From Chara braunii (taxonomy: Eukaryota; Streptophyta; Charophyceae; Charales; Characeae), in NCBI GenBank assembly GCA_003427395.1, contig BFEA01000399.1, positions 911,849 to 937,966 on the forward strand: a DNA stretch of 26,118 bases, given 5' to 3'. The notes under the pieces are model-generated. The model ran no database searches. It saw only the letters and a list, made by a program, of their open reading frames with translations, and was not told the origin of the DNA. Positions 1 to 7,495 of the stretch are shown piece by piece. Position 1 is the stretch's first letter. Each line of letters starts with the position of its first letter. The translations under genes and the position numbers were made by a program.

Positions 1-900
1 ATGGGGGCTGATGGGGCCGGTCAGTTTCATGATGATACATCTCAAGACCGTTGCCCTTTTCAAAACAAAGAACCAAGGGCTGTCTGGTCCGAGTTGTCCT
101 CGATGCAGGTAGGGTGATGGTCCTGAGTGCTGGTCACACTGAGGTAGGATAGTAGGGACAGGGGGTGCGCTGGGCGTATTAGCGTGGGGATGGGTAGGGT
201 AGGTGGTCTATCCTGTCAGGACAACCATTGGCTGCTGCCACCAGTAATAACCGCAGGTCCGGTCCTTGGCCTCTACAACACCCTGAGCTTCAGAATGGAT
301 ACGGCAATTCAGGACCTGGCATTTGACCCAGGAGAATGGGCCTGGACACCAAGCAGAAATCTCAGAACCAATGTGCTCATCCAGGAATATACAGTTAAAA
401 ATTAAAATAACTTTAATTGGGTTATAAATTATAATCTCCTCATGAAAACCAAGAATCCAGATCCCATAATTGAAAATAGGTGGTTGAAGCTGATCGGCCA
501 GGAAGCCAACCAGATCTCACAAATACCGGGGAAGAAATTTGAATCGATTCGACAGGTTAAAACTTAAAATTAGAAGCCTCCAATGGCTTATCTCATAGGT
601 AGCACTACCCGTCAACCAATGGCTGCATTCAGAAGAAGACAGAATGACCCCCCAATAGCCCTGAGTCCCCTGACTTTTGCATGGTATGATCGGAAAATGA
701 ACCTTAAGGTATGATATGATACACGGCGCCCTTATCTGTTGTAGAGAAGTGACGGAATACTGGGGGAACCGGGCATCATACATAAGGGATTTCCAATTTT
801 CCACATATGATGGAAAGACTGGCACAACTCAGAAGCGGGACTGAGAAGACAGAGAGACCGGCAAGCTCCTCTACAGGCTACGTGAATACCATGGCCAAGT
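1..900. other. Non-coding stretch with a SINE-end fragment
   Basis: I see no supportable gene. Short open frames here have no recognisable domain. Bases 270-285 carry a copy of the phrase CCTCTACAACACCCTG. The phrase recurs at 6377, 6474 and 23067, and at 6377 it leads directly into poly(A). It is therefore probably the 3' end of an unnamed retroposon. Confidence 0.5.
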
Positions 901-940
901 ATATATATATCATTTACAGTGTAATCAGTGAGGGGATTCT

Positions 941-1000
941 GCAGACTGTTGAGGGTTCAGCCTCCTGATGAGTCGGTGAAACTCCGACGAAACAGTTTGT
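941..1000 (+). ncRNA. Type III hammerhead ribozyme, plus-strand copy
   Basis: This is a self-cleaving RNA motif with every conserved core element in order. Stem III is formed by 941-949 and 992-1000 (9 bp, including G-U pairs). The cleavage-site nucleotide is U950, giving a GUU triplet. Stem I is GAGG 951-954 with CCTC 961-964, closing a 6-nt loop. The core CUGAUGA is at 965-971. Stem II is GUCGG 972-976 with CCGAC 984-988, closing a 7-nt loop. The second core strand is GAA 989-991, and A992 pairs with U949. The invariant A-U pair next to the cleavage site is present. GUU is a permitted but less usual cleavage triplet; GUC is commoner. The role is probably processing of a retrozyme-like or Penelope-like transcript. 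Activity is inferred, not shown. Confidence 0.88.
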
Positions 1001-1114
1001 CACAGCCCCTCGTTTGTTGTCCTCTTCTCTCTCTCTGCCCACGGTTTACTGGGCAGCTCTGTTTGTGACGATATATATATATATAGAGAAGAGGACAACA
1101 AACGAGGGGCTGTG

Positions 1115-1174
1115 ACAAACTGTTTCGTCGGAGTTTCACCGACTCATCAGGAGGCTGAACCCTCAACAGTCTGC
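1115..1174 (-). ncRNA. Type III hammerhead ribozyme, minus-strand copy
   Basis: This is the exact reverse complement of the ribozyme at 941-1000; positions in the two copies sum to 2115. The core CUGAUGA reads on the minus strand from 1150 to 1144, and GAA from 1126 to 1124. All stems are therefore identical to the plus copy. A transcript from either strand contains one sense ribozyme and one antisense copy of it. The long hairpin and the ribozyme fold would then compete, unless cleavage happens during transcription. Confidence 0.88.
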
Positions 1175-1325
1175 AGAATCCCCTCACTGATTACACTGTA
1201 AATGATAATCTACCTTAACCAAAATCGAAGTAGACTATCACTCACCCACACCAGATGGAAAACTCTACAGACTGTCGGTTCACACCCCATCACAAGCCAG
1301 CAAAACATCCACGAAACAAAGAAAG

Positions 1326-1328
<3 letters not shown>

Positions 1329-1375
<47 letters not shown>
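1329..1375. repeat. (TA)n microsatellite
   Basis: About 23 uninterrupted TA units. They lie 120 bp downstream of the hammerhead palindrome, which itself contains and abuts AT repeats. Confidence 0.95.
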
Positions 1376-1378
<3 letters not shown>

Positions 1379-2250
1379 AAATGCCTTGGCTGTCTACTAG
1401 AAGGGGTGATATGAGTGGAAAGGTGGAAGTAAGGCAAGCTTACAGTCAATCCTCCATATTTCTGGAGCAATCAATGTTGTTCAGTGACATGGTCCCACTA
1501 GCAAGGGGATAGGATAGAAAGGAGTTTGTGTGGCAGTTGAGTGACCCAAAACCTGCCGTGCAGTACTCGTGATCCCACGGTCAGCGTTTTACATGTATTA
1601 CCTGAAAAAGTAAAGAGATCTTTGTTCCCCTCCTCCTCTCCTTAACACTGGCCTCGCCGGTACAAAGGAAGCTTCCCGCCAAAATATTTTCAATCCGTTG
1701 GGGGTATGGCCAACCCCAAAAGAGAGTCGGGTCGGCCATAGGACCACTGGATAGAAGATTTTCAATATTTTGGTTGTTGTTGTGCAATTACCTCCTTCAA
1801 TCACGGAGTATATGGAGGGCGTCATGATCACTGCTGACAGAAGTTTAGACTCTTTAGAGTTTATTCCAGAAAAAAAATGTGGCAGTTGCTGTGTTCACTG
1901 TTGTTGCAACCACCACCATCAGATCATTTGTGATCTGATGGCTGGGAAGCACTCTGCCGTGTTTTTTTTTGTTTTTTTTTTCGGGGAAATCTGCCGCGGT
2001 TTCCGGTGGGAGGTCTCTGTTTCTTTTTTTTTTTTCTTTCCCTTTCTCCTGTTTTCTCAGCCCAGAAATTCGTAGTGAACCTGTCAGGCCGCTGCCACTC
2101 AGTGTCACACTGGATCGGCCACACTCCTATCCGACTGCTAATGGGACCATGCCCCAGGGGTCCTTTGGCTGGACAGGAGGAAGCGTGAGTCTGTTCAGAT
2201 TATAAATTTTGACTTGCCAGTGGAAAGGAACGGGGCTGACGCTCCCCAGA
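1376..2250. other. Non-coding stretch with homopolymer tracts
   Basis: No gene is supported. Poly(T) runs near 1963-1980 and 2024-2035 create phenylalanine/lysine-rich shadow frames. The only structured item is the foldback at 1679-1773, listed separately. Confidence 0.5.
1679..1773. repeat. Foldback hairpin, 95 bp
   Basis: The outer arms CCAAAATATT (1679-1688) and AATATTTTGG (1764-1773) are perfect complements. Inside them, ATCC pairs with GGAT, and TATGGCC pairs with GGCCATA near the apex. The result is one long imperfect hairpin. It could be a small MITE or a precursor-like RNA hairpin. No target duplication was recognised. Confidence 0.55.
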
Positions 2251-2252
2251 TA

Positions 2253-2290
2253 GCATGAACCTGGACGTTTACAATGAGGCAGGTTCATGC
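2253..2290. repeat. 11-bp inverted repeat
   Basis: GCATGAACCTG (2253-2263) and CAGGTTCATGC (2280-2290) are perfect complements around a 16-bp loop. The right arm resembles the CAGGTTCATGC phrase at about 2694 in the neighbouring tandem duplication. Confidence 0.6.
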
Positions 2291-2396
2291 CTTTTCTTAC
2301 GATGAGCAAAGTGTGGTAAGTGGGGCCTGTTATACCACCAAGTGGGCTGGCCTAAGGATGAGCAGTGCATGGGCCATTCTATTATGGCTGCAGATA

Positions 2397-2740
2397 CATC
2401 CATAGTAGAAAGGGAAAAAAAAAAAAGATTCCAGTGGTCCCTTGTCCCTTTTATCTGGGCCCATGGGACATGGGTGGGCGGTGCCGTCTTTGTGCTTAAG
2501 CAACCGGCAGGAACCCGGCCAATTTTGCAGCCAGATTCATTCTTTATTATCATGTTCATAGCAACAGTGGAGCTTTGCAGATAATCCATAGTAGATTCCA
2601 TACAGTTGAGCCCTCAGAGCCCATGTGACATGGCTGGCTTGGTGCCATCTTTGTGCTTAAGCAAACAGCAGGAATCTGGCCAATTTTGCAGCCAGGTTCA
2701 TGCTTTATGAGCATGTACATAGCACCAGTGGGGCTGAGCC
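2397..2740. repeat. Diverged tandem duplication (2 units)
   Basis: Unit 1 begins with ATCCATAGTAGA near 2398 and unit 2 with the same words near 2584. Both then share GCCCATG-GACATGG, TTTGTGCTTAAGCAA, GGCCAATTTTGCAGCCAG and CATAGCA-CAGTGG in the same order. Unit 1 is longer because of a poly(A) stretch at 2416-2427. Divergence is moderate, so the duplication is not recent. I do not recognise the unit. Confidence 0.75.
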
Positions 2741-2860
2741 CAACTGTATCGGGCCATCCTTGACACAGCTACAAATAGTGCAAATGTAATTCAGTTTTTT
2801 CTAGGCTACCAGTGTGGCGCGGGTCCACTTGCCCGGCCGGGCAAAAAAGAGAAAAGGAAA

Positions 2861-2868
<8 letters not shown>

Positions 2869-2896
<28 letters not shown>
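2869..2896. repeat. (AT)n microsatellite
   Basis: An AT repeat directly abuts the truncated hammerhead-family copy on its 5' side. Confidence 0.9.
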
Positions 2897-2900
<4 letters not shown>

Positions 2901-2975
2901 AGTTTGTCGCAGCCCCTCGTTTGTTGTCCTCTTCTCCCTCTCTGCCTACGGTTTACCGGGCAGTTCTATTTGACG
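2897..2975 (+). mobile_element. Truncated third copy of the hammerhead repeat unit
   Basis: The sequence aligns with 990-1070 of the palindrome, starting inside the ribozyme at the AAAC after the stem II strand. It runs through CAGTTTGTC-CAGCCCCTCG, TTTGTTGTCCTCTTCTC and the GGTTTAC-GGGCAG hairpin to GACG followed by (AT)n. It differs at several sites, so it is an independent older copy. The 5' half, including the CUGAUGA core, is replaced by (AT)n. Both known loci therefore end at GACG-(AT)n, which suggests a real element boundary or a preference for AT-repeat targets. Confidence 0.8.
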
Positions 2976-3300
2976 ATATATATATAATATATATGTATTA
3001 TGTAGATGTAAATATATTTTTTAATTAAAAACTTTAATGTAAATTTGGTAAAGAATTTCGATGTGACCCTGAGGCAAAAGTTGTTCAGTTTATTTTTCTG
3101 CATAACATAGTTTTTTTTCGGATTTTTTGGATTTTTTTTTTTTTTTTGGCTGGGACCTTCCCTGGTCCTTGCACGGCCGGGCTGCACGGGAAAATAGGGT
3201 GACCCGGCCGGCCCGGCTGGTGGCCTAGTTTTTTTTTTTTCCTTCTTTTTTTCCAGTTCTTGGAAGCATGTGATCTGCATGCATGTGTCTGCGCGTCAAA

Positions 3301-3313
3301 CAGGACGACCAAA
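3301..3313. repeat. Left 13-bp target-site duplication of the U2 retrocopy
   Basis: CAGGACGACCAAA occurs here and again at 3541-3553, exactly flanking the U2 body and its poly(A) tail. Preceding A residues may lengthen it by up to three bases. Confidence 0.9.
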
Positions 3314-3540
3314 GATCAAGTGTAGTATCTGTTCTGATCAGTTTAATATCTGATTCGCGGCCCATCGGGCCACACAACATTAAATTGTTTTTTCAGGGCT
3401 ACGGAGGGGCCATAAGGGCCGGCTTGCCTGCTCGGTCCCTTCAGTGTCGCCTTCGTATTGCACTGCAGCGAAGCGTAGCGCAGCCCATCCCCCATCCAGG
3501 GGGAAAAAAAACAAAAAAAAAAACACAAAAAAAAAAAAAA
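3314..3540 (+). pseudogene. U2 snRNA retropseudogene, 5'-truncated, with poly(A) tail
   Basis: From 3314 the sequence carries the conserved U2 spliceosomal RNA 5' domain: GATCAAGTGTAGTATCTG, then GATCAGTTTAATATCTGAT. This includes the branch-point recognition block GTAGTA. The stem that follows is CGGCCCATCGGGCC, then CATTAAATT. Near the 3' end, CTTCG..CGAAG encloses TATTGCACTGCAG, which resembles U2 stem-loop IV. About 25 nt of the U2 5' end, upstream of GATCAAG, are missing. The body ends near 3503, followed by an interrupted A-tract to 3540. A 13-bp direct repeat flanks the whole insert. Truncation, A-tail and direct repeat together indicate LINE-type target-primed reverse transcription. 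Lacking its promoter and 5' end, it is not a functional U2 gene. It could instead belong to a U2-headed SINE family. Confidence 0.9.
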
Positions 3541-3553
3541 CAGGACGACCAAA
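3541..3553. repeat. Right 13-bp target-site duplication of the U2 retrocopy
   Basis: Second copy of CAGGACGACCAAA, directly after the A-tract. Confidence 0.9.
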
Positions 3554-3599
3554 TGGGGGAACAAACTCTTGTTGCTCCTGTGGATGTGATGGTCTGTAT

Positions 3600-3757
3600 G
3601 GGCATCGCTCCACTACGTAATACTGTACATGCATTTGGGCTCTTTCTTGACCGAATACATTCACAATGCTGGAATCGTCGGAATGCAACAACCCGAAGGC
3701 ACCTGGTCCCTAGAGCCTCCAAATGCATGTACAGTGTTGTGTAGTGTAGCGAGGCCC
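3600..3757. mobile_element. MITE, PIF/Harbinger-like, 158 bp
   Basis: The terminal inverted repeats are about 47 bp. The left end begins GGGCATCGCTCCACTAC. The reverse complement of the right end begins GGGCCTCGCTACACTAC. Both continue through ACTGTACATGCATTTG. TAT flanks the element on both sides (3597-3599 and 3758-3760), a 3-bp target duplication as expected for PIF/Harbinger. No coding capacity. A relative is at 25576-25698. Confidence 0.75.
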
Positions 3758-3847
3758 TATGCCAGCCGACCTGATGATGGTCGGTAATCAAGAGTTTCAG
3801 ACAGAACGCTTTGTCAACTTTTTCTTTTTTTGGTTGACTTAATTATG

Positions 3848-3850
<3 letters not shown>

Positions 3851-3880
<30 letters not shown>
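3851..3880. repeat. Poly(T) tract
   Basis: About 30 T. It is probably the complement of an A-tail of a minus-strand retroposon whose body I cannot identify. Confidence 0.7.
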
Positions 3881-3885
<5 letters not shown>

Positions 3886-3959
3886 GTCATTGTGCGGAAG
3901 ACTTATCAACCGGAATAATGAATTGATAAACGATCAACATCTGGCGGCTTTTTTTTCTC

Positions 3960-3960
<1 letters not shown>

Positions 3961-3990
<30 letters not shown>

Positions 3991-3991
3991 G
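3961..3991. repeat. Poly(T)-poly(G) junction
   Basis: A T-tract passes directly into about 22 G and then GAAGCAAG. A near-identical arrangement, T-tract then about 17 G then GAAGGAGG, occurs at 22019-22057. Read on the minus strand, both are a C-tract followed by an A-tail. Confidence 0.7.
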
Positions 3992-4051
3992 AAGCAAGTG
4001 GTATTAACAAATGGGTAGTAACTCAGTAAGAAAAGTTGTAAAATAGTTAAA

Positions 4052-4073
4052 AATAATAATAATAATAATAATA
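4052..4073. repeat. (AAT)n microsatellite
   Basis: About seven AAT units. Low-complexity A-rich sequence continues on both sides. Confidence 0.85.
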
Positions 4074-4141
4074 AAAAAAGAGTAAAAAAATCAAAATACC
4101 TGTCGAACATCGAGCCCCGCCAATGTGACGGAATGGTACAC

Positions 4142-4222
4142 ACATGTAGCTAACTGTCCCTTTTTTATTTTTTTTATTTTTTTTGTTAGATAAACAGGTC
4201 ATGAGTTCAAGCCTGGAACTAG
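4142..4222 (+). repeat. Possible tRNA-like SINE head, broken by poly(T)
   Basis: TGTAGCTAACTG resembles an RNA polymerase III A box and GAGTTCAAGCC resembles a B box. The two are separated by a T-rich insert. The match is short and could be chance. Confidence 0.25.
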
Positions 4223-4401
4223 AGCTCAAGTATTCAAGATCGCGTGGGAAGGGATCTGGGTAAACGTTGAAGTGCGAAACCAGACAAAATTCCGATTGGA
4301 ATCACTGACCAAACTGTAGAAGATTGGGAAAAATCAGTGAGTGGAAAAGGCTGGAATCTGATGTATACAGTAAGGTTGGGGAACCCATCCCCTTAAACCA
4401 C

Positions 4402-4515
4402 TACCTTCTTCACTCGAATACAACGTACGGTTATTATAGCTGTATTTGAGGCATCTTTCAGTGTAGATACAGCTATAATGACCGTACCGTACGTTGTATT
4501 CGAGGGGAGTAGGTA
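4402..4515. mobile_element. Palindromic MITE with TA ends, copy 1 (114 bp)
   Basis: The ends are CCTTCTTCACTCGAATACA and, in reverse complement, CCTACTCCCCTCGAATACA. Both are followed by ACGTACGG and then TATAGCTGTAT towards the centre. The whole element folds into one hairpin. TA dinucleotides bound it on both sides, compatible with Tc1/mariner-type insertion. The second member, at 25752-25865, has exactly the same length, so the boundaries are well supported. Confidence 0.75.
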
Positions 4516-4850
4516 GTCGCTTTCCCGGCTACAAAACGTCCGGCACACAGGATAACACGGGGCAAAATCGTGCGTTGGGCCTACTGGAGAGAAAAGGCTG
4601 CCGGTGGCGGTGGTGGCACGATCACACTCGTGATGAGATGTTTATTCAAACCACAAGTTCACACGAGCCTACTGATGAATGACAAGCTGCTCGGCAAAAC
4701 AGCTACTTAAAAAAAAAAAAAAGCTGGCGAAGCTACCTTCCAAGGCCCGCGACTGTGCCTTTTCCAAGTGGCCCGCCGCTTTAGCTACCGGCCCAGGTCC
4801 AAATGGGAATGCTCGTACCGTGTATATGGGTAAGAGCACTACTTAGCTTC
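4516..4850. other. No recognisable feature
   Basis: No gene, and no repeat recognised elsewhere in the window. Contains a short A-tract near 4710. Confidence 0.4.
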
Positions 4851-4852
4851 AT

Positions 4853-5069
4853 GGCTTAAACCACCAGTATTTGGTCCATACATCGGCCGCGGGGCATTGT
4901 CGTTAATGCCCCGTAACTTCTGGAGGCTCGGGGTACCGGCCCTCAAAGGCTGGCGCCGCCAGCCAAAACAATTTTTTCTTGTTGCGCTGGCGGGGCGGCG
5001 CGAAACGGCGCGCAGCCCTTTTTCAGGCTCGGGATCGATAGCTGGGGGCAAGTACTGGTGGTTTAAGGG
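4853..5069. repeat. Foldback element with about 20-bp inverted ends
   Basis: CTTAAACCACCAGTA near 4855 is complementary to TACTGGTGGTTTAAG near 5055. The right-hand phrase (ATAGCTGGG-CAAGTACTGGTGG) recurs at about 21251, so it belongs to a dispersed family. The interior is GC-rich and contains the short hairpin GGCATT..AATGCC. Confidence 0.5.
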
Positions 5070-5306
5070 CTGGGCAGCACAGTGCGTTGGGAAAACTACG
5101 CTTGGAGGGACTAACGGTTGAAACAGAAAGGAAGGAAAACATGGGAAAGAAAAGACCTGCCAAGCAAACATCGATGTTGCGTCTCAGCAATGTTATGTTG
5201 AGATTGCTGAGGTCCATATTGGTTCTCGATACCCAAGGTAGCTGAAACTCGTGTCTATATAGGGGAGACAGCTGTTGGCACATATCTGTGTTGGAGGGAG
5301 GCAGGA

Positions 5307-5336
5307 GGGGGGGGAGGGGGAGGGGGGAGGGGGGGG
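5307..5336 (+). other. G-quadruplex motif
   Basis: Four G runs of 8, 5, 6 and 8 are separated by single A residues. Single-base loops make this a very strong quadruplex candidate on the plus strand. Confidence 0.8.
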
Positions 5337-5514
5337 ATCTGATACCGTGAGTGCTCTCTGGAGTCACTGGCATTCAGATGTTTAGATCAGCACGCAGTGA
5401 TTTTGTCCGCCAATCTAGTAATCTTGCAATGTCAGGCCTCGCTCCACTACTATAAAACCGGCCCTTATCTGGACTGTTTTGTGCACCATGTGCGTTTCGA
5501 CTGTCAGAGCTTCT

Positions 5515-5521
5515 TTTTTTC

Positions 5522-5571
<50 letters not shown>

Positions 5572-6083
5572 GGACAATTTGCTCCAATCTATTGGTGGGG
5601 AGCAGCACGTGCTGGAAACCGGGTCCAGCGTCCCACATGAATTATTACACAACATATGAGGTGCCGGGGCCATTACCCGACTTTGGCTAAGAATCTTTTG
5701 TCTCAGGACAAAACTGTCAACTTTAGATAAATTTGGAATGTTGTGCAATGGGTGCGGCCCATACGTCCGTTTTGGAGTATCCTATGGTCCCTATCTGAAA
5801 TGCTCCCTGCAGGTGGGCTATATCGGCCAGGGGACAGCCGGTAGCATCAGGGACCATGCCAACAGGACCAATCCCTGTGCCTCCTCCCCTCAGGTCCCCT
5901 CCCCGATGAACATCAGCAGACGCTGCTCAATGCCGATCGGGGGATCCAGTGGTCAATCTCTAGCTGGCGAGCGCCCCGGACTGTACATGAGGCCAATGGG
6001 AATTGAACCCACGACCTCCTGAATGCCACTTGCGAGCCTTACCTACTGAGCTTGGATGCTGGATACGCAGAGCACTGTTAAAT
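5515..6083 (-). mobile_element. tRNA-derived SINE, nearly full length
   Basis: Read on the minus strand, a tRNA-like head lies at about 6056-5985. It has A box AAGCTCAGTAGGTAAGG and B box GGGTTCAATTCC, the latter in a TGGG/CCCA T-arm. A body of about 350 bp of unknown origin follows. The tail domain, about 5634-5581, contains TTTCCAGCA-GTGCTG and CCCCACCAATAGATTGGAGC. A long A-tract (poly(T) on the plus strand, 5515-5570) ends the element. The 8-bp repeat GAGCTTCT occurs at 5507-5514 and 6084-6091 and may be the target duplication. The RNA would be made by RNA polymerase III and mobilised by a LINE in trans. Confidence 0.75.
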
Positions 6084-6376
6084 GAGCTTCTCCCCCCCAA
6101 AAAAAAAGAAAAAAGAAAAAACTTCAAAAAAAAAAAAGAAATGAGCTTTTCGAGTATGTTAAATTGAGTGGCAGCTTCAATGGGCGTAGCCCGGGTGGCA
6201 TGCCCATGAAGGGGTGTTAGTAGACAGACTCTGGTGGAGAAGATCGTTGGGGAACCTGCAGTAGGGGGGGGGGGAAGGCTATCTGAGGGGCATCCTCCAA
6301 GATAGGACGGTCTGCGTCCTATAAATTAGTTGCTGACTGACTGCAGAAAGGTACCCGTCATGGGTCCAGAAACCAA

Positions 6377-6490
6377 CCTCTACAACATCCTGGACTTAAA
6401 AAAAAAAGGGGGGGGGGAGGGGAAGGGAAAAAAAAAAAGAAGAAAAAGAAAAAAAGAAAAAGAAATGAACCAACCTCTACAACACCCTGG
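6377..6490 (+). repeat. Two copies of a retroposon 3' end
   Basis: ACCAACCTCTACAACA-CCTGGA occurs at about 6373-6394 and about 6470-6491. The first is followed directly by A(10), then G- and A-rich sequence. The spacing suggests duplication of a tail or nested insertion. Confidence 0.5.
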
Positions 6491-6545
6491 AGGGAGATCC
6501 CACTAACGATGTATGTGGAGTAGCGGATAGGGCGTGTGACACTTC

Positions 6546-6605
6546 GGCGCCGTTGATGAGACCAGTGATCGGCGCCGTTGATGAGACCGGTGATCGGTGG
6601 CGTTG
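6546..6605. repeat. 25-bp tandem repeat, about 2.4 units
   Basis: GGCGCCGTTGATGAGACC followed by A/G and GTGATC occurs at 6546 and 6571. A partial third unit, GGTGGCGTTG, follows. Confidence 0.85.
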
Positions 6606-7395
6606 TTTTTCTTTGTTTTCGCTGCGGGGAAACATATGACTTTTGGGGGACTCCCATTGGGTGGCATTTCTTTTGTTCTTGTTGCGGTGCTCCTCTGGGG
6701 GTCATGAGCGTGCGTGAAAATCATACCAACTTTTTTGGGTTGGATTTTTACGCACCTTCCACTTACTTAGCGATTTGCCCATGCGTTCAAAAGATGTCGA
6801 AACAGAACATTTTCCTCTCTCCTCATCATGAGGGGATGTCAGTTTGTGTCAGAGTCTGCCACAACTTGTCTGTAATTCCGTGACTCCCACGTTCGGGAAT
6901 GTCGGTGTTATTGGAACAGCCACATGCATGTGAACACTTTGCTCATACACAGTCCTACAAATGTGTGTTGGCCTCATGTACATGGTCCATGAACCATCCA
7001 AATGCATGCACCGCCTGTCTGTCGCTTGAGGCTGTGCCACCAGAGACACCGGCCGTTTAGGAATAGCTCCATGCACAGGTTGTTGTACGGTGGCCTCTCT
7101 TGTGCCCTATTTTCTCACCTGTCTGCACTCCCATCGCATTCGGGGTGGCGCGTGCGGTCTGAATGGCCTCAGCATACAATGACGGTGAGTCTGTTGGGAG
7201 GACTGCTTGGCTGCTCCAGAACTGGGAGAGACATGCACACAGGCACGCCGCGGGACCCCGCTCGTACGCGGTTGTGGCTGTTTTTCTCAGCTTTGCACAG
7301 TCCTCTCCGGTGTCTGTCACATTCTATTGATGTGCACATGCATGCCTTTATGTACATTTACATAGATAGACAGAGAGAGAGACAGATAGATAGAT
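6606..7395. other. No certain gene; possible leader of the transposase locus
   Basis: A 101-residue open frame at 6578-6883 has two CxxC pairs (CFRC and CSCC) 16 residues apart, like a minimal zinc ribbon. It has no other support. The stretch lies upstream of the broken transposase and could hold its promoter, leader or an upstream exon. I recognise no terminal inverted repeat. Confidence 0.3.
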
Positions 7396-7397
7396 GG

Positions 7398-7400
<3 letters not shown>

Positions 7401-7450
<50 letters not shown>
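7401..7450. repeat. (AG)n microsatellite
   Basis: Twenty-five AG units lie 45 bp upstream of the probable start of the transposase relic. A similar, longer tract is at 14613-14694. Confidence 0.95.
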
Positions 7451-7455
<5 letters not shown>

Positions 7456-7495
7456 CAGTGGTCTCTTAGTCATTGTTTTCCTGGCTCTCCAGATA

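Larger units (their letters stand above)
908..1207. repeat. Perfect 123-bp inverted repeat (hammerhead palindrome)
   Basis: The arms 908-1030 and 1085-1207 are exact reverse complements at every position I compared. They are separated by a 54-bp spacer that contains CT repeats, a GCCCACGG..CTGGGC hairpin and an (AT)n run. AT dinucleotides also lie just outside the left arm. Perfect arm identity implies recent formation, gene conversion, or an assembly or library artefact. Each arm carries one hammerhead ribozyme, so the palindrome is a head-to-head pair. Inverted copies flanked by (TA)n recall the pseudo-LTRs of Penelope-like elements, and the ribozyme type recalls plant retrozymes. No reverse transcriptase or GIY-YIG gene is present here. 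Confidence 0.95.

Noticed and set aside
3314-3503. Functional U2 snRNA gene
   Set aside because: The 5' end and upstream promoter elements are missing. An A-tail and direct repeats show retroposition.
3283-3744. 153-residue plus-strand ORF
   Set aside because: It runs through the target duplication, the U2 retrocopy, its poly(A) tail and into a MITE, so it is a chance frame.
3771-3777. CTGATGA word, possible further hammerhead core
   Set aside because: No GAAA strand follows at a suitable distance and no stem II forms; chance match.
4672-4678. CTGATGA word on the plus strand
   Set aside because: The following sequence lacks a stem II and a GAA-A core strand.
5985-6056. Functional tRNA gene on the minus strand
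   Set aside because: The T-arm is good, but the acceptor and anticodon stems do not form cleanly. The sequence continues into a long body ending in poly(A), so it is a SINE head.
6578-6883. 101-residue ORF with two CxxC pairs, possible zinc ribbon
   Set aside because: Only spacing of cysteines supports it; no other conserved residue, neighbour or homologue that I recognise.
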